Shown here: positions 48,418-57,800 of the stretch, one piece after another
Numbering within the stretch: position 1 is the stretch's first letter
Layout of the letters: the number at the start of each line of letters is the position of its first letter
From: Sphagnum compactum
Lineage: Eukaryota > Bryophyta > Sphagnopsida > Sphagnales
Assembly: GCA_965153455.1 (NCBI GenBank)
Contig: OZ234496.1
Location: 9,509,863-9,573,862 of the forward strand
Direction: 5' to 3'
DNA: 64,000 bases
Position numbers and translations under genes: made by a program
Notes under the pieces: model-generated
What the model was told of the DNA's origin: nothing
Seen by the model: only the letters and a program-made list of their open reading frames with translations
Databases searched by the model: none

Positions 48418-51400
48418 GACCCAAAAATTCTAATTTTAAGTAGTTCGAAGAAGGGACATGTGCATCAGACTCATGCCGACATATGAACACAACAAATTTA
48501 TGTACAAACGATGAAACTTGCACCACAAAATGGGGACCAACGGTAGCCCTGAATCATTAATTATTTAGCACATCCAGTGTGCACGGTTTAGTTTCTCCCC
48601 AATCCCCACCCATGAACCTGAAAAGATCGATAGTAGAAAGTGAGAGACTATTTAACCCTCACACTCTCATAGAGGTAACATGCGCACTTTTCTAGGCCCC
48701 ATGCTCTTTGAGAGTGTGTTTCTGCAAATTTCATCCAAAAAGATACTTACTGTACAGGGGCATTTTACTGCTGCTGGTTAGGCATCATCTTCTTAGTCCT
48801 ATGTTGATTCTGTAAAAGACTAATGTCTTCACATTTTTGGTGATTCATTTTACCAAGAAATCACAATTGCACACACAAGAAAAGTCAGAGGACATTTGAA
48901 TAAATCAATTTAGGAACATGTTCTTGTAATTATAGTGTCAAATCACTCAATGTCACGGTAGTGAACAAGGTCTTGAATATGTTATAAGACCATTTCTGGG
49001 TTGTTTAATTATCCCATTTAAAACTCACATGACTATTTTACATACATACACATGTACCCATTCTAGACAAGATCAATTTTAATTTCAAATAGATACCAAT
49101 TATCTTCAATAAATTACACCATGTGCATGCATTGACAAGACCACCAATGCACCACCTCCCCAAATTCAAACAAAAAAATAAGGACAATTTATCTAATGTC
49201 ACATATTATCTGTCAGCAAGAAACAAAAGGAAATGTCATTGTAGAAAAGAAAGAGGCAACTTAACAATTGCTCATTTTTGTTCTATAGATTGTTTCATTA
49301 ATGGTATTAGTGTGCAAAAGCAGTTGAAAGGTAGGAATATACATGAATTTCAAAGCTTAAACAAGTGAGAAATAAGGATTGGTAGAGGTCTATATCATGT
49401 TGTGATGATACCTTTGAAGCAATTGTGTACATGGAACGTACATGTTTGAAGATGGTTTAAAACATTAGCATAAAATTAACTTTGTTCTAAAAGAGTAGTT
49501 AAAGAAAAATGTTCACAATGCTTTATTGCATAGGTATCCAATTGGCATGTGCAATTTTTGAAGTTCATCAATCTACAAACAAAGTCTTGGAGGACAATTC
49601 TTAAAGTTGTTGTACAAGGTTTTTATTGATAATTTTGATACAATAGAATTAAATTTGGATGTTCATAATGTTTGGTTTATTACAACTACGGTGTATTTCG
49701 TGTTCCTACAATAAAAGTCTTCAAATAAACAGCAAAGAAAAATATCTAATAATATATCAAATGTTGTGTAAAAGTCTTTTTGAGTTTTTTACTAACTTAA
49801 AAGTTACTTGTGGATATAATTGCTTTTTTAAAGGAATGAAAAAGGATTTCCCTTTTGCAAGTACATATTCATTGTATGAACTTGATGAAAGAATAGTTCA
49901 TATCAAAATTTCAAAAGCTTGTAACGGCAAAAACTTTTTTATTTTACCATTCGATTCGTTTCTTATATACATTAAGCTCAAAAAATTTAACTTTAGGCAT
50001 AGGCCACATGTGCAAAAAATAATCATGCAAAAAACATGTTTAATTGTTCATTTGGGTGCAAATGCATTCAAAGGAGGCAACTAGATTACTTTATAAAAGG
50101 AAAGTGAGTAATTTCTTAATCCTTTTCACTTTTTCATATGAAAAAAATTATGTATGAAATCTTTTGCAACTTGTGATTAAAAGTACATATAGTTGCCCCA
50201 ATATTTCACATGTTTTGTGTCATTGTTGAATAAACATGAATTTTAAAAATGTGCAAATTTTGCAAGATTTTATATTTCATTTTGAAAATTTTTCATAATT
50301 TTGAATCATCCAAAAATATGTTAACTATTTTAAATTTTAATTTTTTGTATCATAAGTTACAACTTTGTTTTATATGTCATGTACACTACACCCGTTTACA
50401 TGTGGCAAAGGATTCTTAAAAATTTAAAAATTTGCAACATATTTTGAAATTCTAAACATTTGAAATTCCATAGCTTTAAAATTATGATTTTTTTGAGTGA
50501 GAGTATTAGGTTACCATCATCTAAATTTTCTTACCATAATTTTTTCATATTAAAAAACTCCTTTCCTTTAGTCCTGCAAAATTGATTATTTTTGACACAA
50601 TTATTGTTTAAGTTCCAAAGTCTTATACTAAAATCAAAACTCAAAATTAGTTTTAATGAATTTTTAATTTTAATTCCTTAACATTCATATTTTAAAACGT
50701 CAAAAATAAAAGCATATGTAAAAATGTTTATAGTTTTCATCATTATTTGACATGATTTTTGGCTCCTTTGAGCATATTTGCACCCTTTATGTTTGTAAAC
50801 CAAAATATTGATGCACAAACATGTATGCATGTGAAAAATTATGATCAACACACAAATTATTTAATTTGGACTATTCATTTTTTTCATTTAAATTTGTCCT
50901 TTGCATATGCCATTTGCAAAAACTAGTGGAAAAAATCCTTGAATCCTTACTTCTTTTTTTTGAGTCCCGACCATGAAAGAAACACCCCATCAGAGTTCCT
51001 AAATTATTTAGTTTCAGAATTGAAGCTAATACCTAAAATAGTTGAGAATGGGTGTATTTGTTTTTAAATAATAATTTTTGACTTCAATGAATTTGATTTT
51101 GAAGCATATGATCAAAATACTTTATTTTTGGCAATTCAACATTCACTCTTTGTGTTTACTTTATCATGTTTTCACCAAATGATTTAGAGATTTTTGGCAA
51201 TAATGGATTATTATTGGAGATTCATTTTCATGTTTAGTCACCATTAACAAGATTATGGAAGGAGGGACAATTTTTACAATACGAAACAGATGTACATATG
51301 TGAATAAGGAATTTGAAAGGTTGAAAGGTATGTATATAAAACATATCACCCTTTTGTGAAGGGAAAAATGTTGGTAATCAGTTGTTCTTTGGAAAAAAAT

Positions 51401-52400
51401 TGACATCATTTTTTAGGTACAAGGGGTGATGATAATATTGATCACAAGGCTTTGATTAACTAGCCAATGGATTGTATTCAATTAAAAAATTGAAGACACG
51501 TTTTAATAATCTGTAATTTTATTCGATTTATTTTGAATTTTCAATGATCTTGGTCATTGCAAAAAAATAAATTGAACTTGGGAGGCACCTCATCTAATTA
51601 ATAGTTAAGGTGAATATGGGTTATTATGATAACCACATGATTCATGAGGTGATTGAATCTACCTAATGATGTTTTGATTTATAACATTTGATCATAGGCT
51701 GAAGTTTTATTGTAAGCATCATCCATTCGTGTCAAGAGTTTTGAGATCTGGACTTATTTCACATCAGACTTCCCAAGCATAAAAGCATATAGCAAATATG
51801 TAATTTTACAACCCATGAATCACTGAATTCCTCAAGGTTGGCATATCCTTTGGTTTTCTTCAACATTGCATCTTTTGTAGGTGGCAAATGAAAAGTTTGA
51901 TTTGTTCATAATCCGTGGGTGTAAGCAATCATTCTTATTTGCCAGTTGGAACTAAAAATTTATCCCCCTTCTCTAAAGTCTGTTAAAGGAAATATTTTTT
52001 AAAAATATAAATAAATTGCCTAAATTTTGCCCCTTGATTTTATGGAGGTGCCAGAAACCTGCTGCACTCAAAAAAGAAAGAAAGATTGTCCTCTCTTGCT
52101 TAATTATTTCCTATGCTGCTTGAGTATTTATTGATGACCAGGGTTACTTTGTTAATAACTAGACTAAGGATTTCAAAAACTTTAGGCATGTGTCATCAAT
52201 TTATTGCTGGCTAAAAACAACACTGGGTGTAAGGTTTCAAAATCCGAGAGTGTCTCATGTTGAACCTCTCCTTGGCACAAAATCATGTGGGTAACAAATT
52301 AGCTGCTGTCAGGACCGGAGTATTGGCCCTTTCATGGAAATTTATGAACATTATATACTTGTAGCCACCACTTTACATTCCAATATAAGGCCGACTGAAA
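48418..52400. other. AT-rich spacer, no recognised gene
   Basis: About 4 kb with no domain-bearing frame. The 141-codon plus frame at 49659-50084 is lysine- and phenylalanine-rich, as the AT-rich base content predicts. No repeat boundary resolved. Confidence 0.3.
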
Positions 52401-52429
52401 AATAGAACATAGTTACAATAGGTTCATCA

Positions 52430-52960
52430 AGGCAGATGTGCTTGTTGCTCATGATGAAATACATTCATGGTCAATGAATTTATGAGATTTTATGTTCGGT
52501 TGAGATTTCAGAATTGATGACCTTCCACTTCCAGTTATGTATCATGATATCATTTGTGAGTTTAGGTTTGAGGAAGATGAATATGGGATGTTGGTATGTA
52601 CTATATGTTTTGTCATTCCCCATAGTTTGTCAACTTCCTTGTTCCTATACTTGAGAGAATTTGGTCCTAGGATGGAAGTTGTGTCCCAACTAGTAAAACT
52701 AGCTTGCATAGGCCAAGAACGGTAAAATGTTCCTCAAGGCAGATGTTTTTGTTGCTACCGACAACAACAACAATATGTGGCCATTCGATCGTGCAAATTT
52801 GGAATTTAATCAAATTCCTATGCCATGTGTCTGATGAGAATGAACTCCACCACTATTTGCATATTCTTGCTAGGCTCTATATGATCATGTTTGCAAGTAT
52901 AGGTTTTAGCAATATGAGTTGCACAACTATATGTTGGCACAAACAAAACAATTAGGTTTA
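52430..52960 (+). pseudogene. Possible coding remnant, unidentified
   Basis: A plus-frame piece reads FLKADVFVATDNNNNMWPFD and then ...RANLEFNQIPMP (about 52732-52830) before a stop. After a frame change it continues VSDENELHHYLHILARLY (from about 52828). An upstream copy of the start, CATCAAGGCAGATGTGCTTG, lies at about 52427 and leads to a second frame (52537-52725). It reads like protein but I recognise no family. It could be a broken gene or transposon fragment. Confidence 0.25.
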
Positions 52961-53990
52961 AGGTTGAAAATGAGAATATAAGCTTTGCATACTGAATCTA
53001 GGTTAAAAAAACATGTATAGGAGAACCCAACTTCTAGACAATTTTAGGGTTCTAGGGTATTGGTGGTTCTTGCGTAGATCCACAATTGTCACATTAAAAA
53101 AGCCTCCCTTGTATAGTATGCGCTAAAATAGATAGGAACTGGATCGCCATCTACTACCTAAGTTACCCATAGTTTAGGGTAGGTACTAGTACAGGTTTGT
53201 AATATGTGTAGATACATAAAACAATCGACACAAGTGATGTGAGGAACAAAATCTCCAAGTAAAATGATCTGTACAATAACTCAAAAGTCTTGTTAAAGAC
53301 TGCTTGTAATGTGTCACATGCAAAACATATAAGCATAAGTTCATTAAGGCAACTCTTAAAAACCATTCAAGGATGCATTTGAACAATCCCATTGACCACA
53401 ATTGTTTTCTTTGCATTACTAGAGAGAAAGGCTTAGATGATGCTATTACAATAACATGAAAGTGTCAGTTTACTGTTCCAAACAATTGAATGCTCCCACT
53501 CTAATGATCTGAGTTGCCATATAATTTTTCTTCATCCCTAGGCATAAGCCTAATGCACGAGCTGCTCCACATATTTTTTGTGGACACCTATTTTGTACAC
53601 TAATCCTACAACCAACCATTGCCCATACACATATACAATGTGTTAAAAGGATAGATGGATCACATAAGTACTGATGTCATATGCATGGTGTTGGTGTTTC
53701 AATTTTGAAAAGTAGGTGGACTGGTGATCGAAAATCCTCAAGAGGATTGATCCAAAGTTGACTAGAGGTAGAAAATCTTGGGCATCCTGCCTAGTTCTTG
53801 CAACCCTCAGGAACTCACAGTCTAGATCTGGTGGAATTCTTATTTACTTTTTCCTCAAAATCTGGCAACTTTTTATTTTCCCAAAGAAACCTTTTGTAGA
53901 ATTCGCACTGGATTCACGCACCCCAAAAAAAAACACTATTATCGTGTTTACTACTCGTCACCAGAGCTAAAAGCATTTGTGGATCAGTAG
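52961..53990. other. Spacer
   Basis: No gene recognised. CpG begins to rise toward the right as the PEBP promoter is approached. Confidence 0.25.
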
Positions 53991-54049
53991 GCCGTTGAAA
54001 AGCCTACATAATGAAAAGGCCCAGAAATGTTTTTAAAAAATGAGAGAAA

Positions 54050-54243
54050 CGTAGCTGACCGCATGACCAAAAGTTCAATACCCGTGCAAACAATACATAT
54101 CGAAAGTTTTAAAGATTTCACTTAGCTGACCTCATGACCAAGTTTTTGTACCCGGGAAACCGTACGTACCCAAAGTATTTGGGTCCGGGAAATCGTAGGT
54201 ATTCAAGGCTTTCGTACCTGGCAAACCGTAGGTATCCAAAGTT
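54050..54243. repeat. Tandem repeats upstream of the PEBP promoter (33-bp units inside a 71-bp duplication)
   Basis: Three 33-bp units lie end to end at 54145-54177, 54178-54210 and 54211-54243, each of the form TTTGTACCCGGGAAACCGTA followed by CGTACCCAAAG. A larger diverged copy of the leading part (AGCTGACC(G/T)CATGACCA) occurs at about 54052 and 54124, spacing 71. Because 33 is a multiple of three, both strands stay open across it. The minus frame (54528-54118) gives 11-residue repeats such as FGYVRFPGYKN and the plus frame gives YPGNRTYPK-type repeats. With no family match, coding is unproven; these are more likely promoter-side minisatellites. Confidence 0.7.
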
Positions 54244-54494
54244 TTTTTTTTGGGTACCCGTGCCGTTGCTGGGACGTTGCTCCCCCGGGGAACTGATGAA
54301 GTTATTGGGCGTCACTGAGGAGCAAGTGGTCGAGCCTCGAGGATGTGCCCGGCGGCTGGGGATAAGATTCTCAAGAAGAAACTCAATCTTTTGACGGGCA
54401 CACGTGGGTTGGAAGAAGAAGAAGGAGAAGAATTGGGCATTGATTGTGTGTGTTGGATTTGTAGATTGATCGTCAGGCCGGCCGGGCGCCACCC

Positions 54495-54504
54495 TTATAT
54501 TAAG
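54495..54504 (+). promoter_or_regulatory. TATA-like box of the PEBP gene
   Basis: TTATATTAAG sits in a GC-rich, CpG-rich stretch (about 54250-54510) on the correct strand. A start near 54530 would give a 5' leader of about 300 bases before the ATG at 54831. This is inferred from position and sequence only. Confidence 0.4.
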
Positions 54505-54733
54505 CTCATCATGTGGAGAGCTTCTCACTGTCTCGACTACAACTTAGCTAATTAAGGTCTCTTTTCATTGTTCTACTCTTAAGGTCTCTTTCCATTTGGC
54601 TACTGTTTACTACTACACCACCCAGCTGGTGCAGCTCAGATTTGCTTTCAGGAGGAGGAAGATCTCGGAGTGTTGAAATTAGTGGAGTCGAGTTTTCATT
54701 CTATCTCTGATAAGTGGGTTGCTCTTGTTTGAA

Positions 54734-54745
54734 CTAGACGTCTAG
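54734..54745. promoter_or_regulatory. Perfect palindrome with an ACGT core in the PEBP leader
   Basis: CTAGACGTCTAG is a perfect 12-bp palindrome containing GACGTC, a core bound by plant bZIP factors in other genes. It lies about 90 bases before the ATG. A regulatory role is inferred. Confidence 0.3.
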
Positions 54746-54760
54746 AGTCTTAACTTCCCT

Positions 54761-54796
54761 GGCTGGCTGGCTGGCTGGCTGGCTGCAGTACTGCAG
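54761..54796. repeat. (GGCT)6 microsatellite and CTGCAGTACTGCAG palindrome in the PEBP leader
   Basis: Six GGCT units (54761-54784) run into a perfect 14-bp palindrome, CTGCAGTACTGCAG (54783-54796), 35 bases before the ATG. Both would be transcribed and could form secondary structure in the leader. Confidence 0.8.
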
Positions 54797-54830
54797 CAGT
54801 TCTCTGGTGCAACCGGAATCTTCAATCACC

Positions 54831-57800
54831 ATGGGGGTCGTACTCCGGCCGGTGAACAAGCGAACGGTTTCTCGTCCCAGTCCTTTGAGGTTGTTGAACA
54901 AGGTTCATCTGCTGCCGTTGTTAACGGTGGTGGTGATTCTCTTTGCGTCGTCTCAGGGTGCGTCTACTTAATCTGACTAGTTCTAATCCTCTCCTAACCT
55001 TGTAATTAACTGCATCCCTGCCTGCCTGCCTGCCTGCCTGTGTGGTAGCTAGAAGATTTTCTCGGTTCACTTGTTATGAAAGAATCGCGATTGACGTTGT
55101 TGCAGGCCGGCAGAGTGTAGTTGAGTCGGGAATTTATAATTACTAACGTCCTTACGTTATACATGCTGATCTTCTAGCTCAATACTTGTGAAAGATGGAG
55201 AGTAATGAAGAATGAGAGGAGAAGTTGCAAATTCTAGTGCTGCTGCTACTTGTAATTTGGTGTTACCTGAAGTGTTTGAAATTCATTACTTGTCATGGGA
55301 AAAATGGTAGCTGGGATCAGAACAAATTATAGAGTTCAAATAGGGAGCAAATTAGTCTTAAGAAGAAAAGTAGAAAGAACGATCGGAGAAGAAGACCCGA
55401 ACTAATTGATCATGCAGGTATCATGATCCTGAATTACCAGCAGTCATTTAGCGAAATCTAATTGAGTGATCAAGCATAAATCAGTCCTACAAGCTGTTTT
55501 ACGATGACAGACCCAAGTCATGGATATCATGAAGAGCGTTTCCAAGGACAAAGATCACGAATGATATCGTTTTTCAGTTTGGCTTTCCAACAGCGTATTT
55601 GAAAATTCTCGTGCAAGATTCGAGAATGACCAGCTGTTTGTTTTTGCATGATTTGCATATGGATTAATGAGCGTTCATATATCATGTGTGGGATTTGAAA
55701 AAGAGTGTGAAGGTTGCAGTGTGCTACCCAATGTTTACATTTTCAAGACGTCCACTAATTTCGAGTCTGAATTGGGATAAGTGTATTCCTAGCTACCTGC
55801 TTCTTCACCTGGGTTGAATGGATTCACTGATCTTGTCTAACTTCTTCGTGTTGGAATGCTGGCCCTGCGGCTGACTTCATCTTCGTCTAGTGATTTCCAA
55901 GTTAATTTGTTTTAGAAAAAAACACTCCAACTAGCTAGCCTTTGAAGAACCATAAGTTGCACATTATGAATCCCAAGGCACAGTTTTCCATTTGACTGGA
56001 TTGTTGGAGTAGTACTCATGGGTGTGAAGAGTCTGATACTGAATCCAGTTAATTTTGTGCATGAATTTCTCACTTACTACTCTCTGAGCAGCTGAGCTAC
56101 TCAAACATTTTTTTCAATTTCGTCAATTCTGGAACGTCCGTTTTGCAGTTAGTGCACCTGGTATTAGACTTATGAAATGTCTTCAAGGTTTTAGCAAGTT
56201 CACAAGAAGTTCGAATTCATGATAACAAAATTTTCCACTCAACCATCCTAGTCCTGAGCTTCGGACCCATTTACGTTGTCTGCTGCACTTCAAGCCACGA
56301 TATGAGCATTTTGTAAAGAGCTCAACTTGACAATTTCTGAATATCCTGGCGTTAATTTCAAGTGCTTGGCAAGTTTAGTCTAATCCTTGATATGCTAAAC
56401 CATCTTAGGCATGTAAATCAAATCTTATCACCGGCTTAATGCCGTTGACTTTCTATAACAAGATGAATTATCTGCAGCTTGTGTACAAATTCTCCTAGCC
56501 ACATCCTTCAATCTGGGAAACCCATTCCTAGCTAGCAGGCAAAAGACTAATTCTCATACCCCACTCTCATAACCCTGTGCAACCTCCTTATGAGTTCTTC
56601 ACAAAACCAGTCAGGATATAGGAGAACTGTCTGGAGCGATTTTTCGCTTGCAGCATAGATTAAGATAGTCATGTTAGACTAGCACCCAATGGCAATCTGC
56701 CTAAACCAGTAGCTAGGCCCTACCTAGTACTGGCACTACTTTTAGTCTCCTGCAGGAAGCTGAGCGAGGAACTTCCTCACTGCAGAGCACTTGACGAGAG
56801 GGAGAAAGAGCTGATCATCTAGGAACAATTTAGCGCTGATCTAGTAACAGTTTTCCAATGATGCAGGAGTTAGTGGACGTTCTCTGCTGTGGACAAAAGC
56901 GGCGCATCTGTTCTATGCAGCTCGGATAGTACCTGATGTCATCCCAGCATTGGCACCCCACTTCAAGAATCTGCCAGTGGCTTTCAATCGTACTAAAGTG
57001 TTCGACGGAGAACACTTGGGCCTCAACACGACAAAAGTGGAACCGCATGTGGACGTAGACAAGCTGGAGACATACAAATCATTCCATGGCTATTACACAC
57101 TGGCGATGGTGGATCCTGACGCTCCCGGTCCCAATAACCGCAGCCTTGCCCAAGTTATACACTGGCTTGTCACCGACATTCCTTACAACCTCTCAAAATC
57201 TACAGGTAAATTCATTCATTCTAACACACTCCCCCTCCCTCCCCACTCTCGCTGCAGATTCTTTCTTTTCTGACTTGTACCATAAGAACAGGGTTTTTCT
57301 TAATGCTGCAATTTGTGATCAGTTTGCATGCCCCTAAAAAGTCATTCATTGAATTGTGTAAATCTCATTGGGGAATTTAATTTCTTTGGTTTGGCCACCC
57401 ATCTCATTACTCTTCCAAACTAAGCACATCTTAAGTAGGTGTGAGAACTCTCCCCTTTCTCCTATGTGCTGTGATCTATGTGTGTTTAGGAATGGGGTAA
57501 AGCCCACAAGTTGGGGCATTTTTAAATCGAGGGGTATTACACCTATTTAAGTTGGCATTACTATTTCCCTCGGACCAAGTGATCTTAAGGAGTTGGGGCA
57601 AGATCCCTCTTCTTTTTTTAGGAGGGCTATTATTCATGTGGATATACATAGTAAGGTGTCTTCTAAATACACTAGAAATTATTATTGTCTCAACGATGTG
57701 AGAGCCAAATAGGTTCCTAAGTTCGTTTGGGGCTCTGACCATTGTCGTTGGGTAAGTGCTTTGCTATGATATAACTGTGGGTAAATAACAGGTTAAATGT

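Noticed and set aside
49659-50084. 141-codon plus-strand open frame
   Set aside because: K/F/I-rich as expected from AT-rich sequence, without family resemblance.
54118-54528. 136-codon minus-strand frame with 11-residue repeats, possible divergent gene
   Set aside because: The open frame is explained by a 33-bp tandem repeat, both strands are open, and it overlaps the PEBP promoter. Kept as a repeat.
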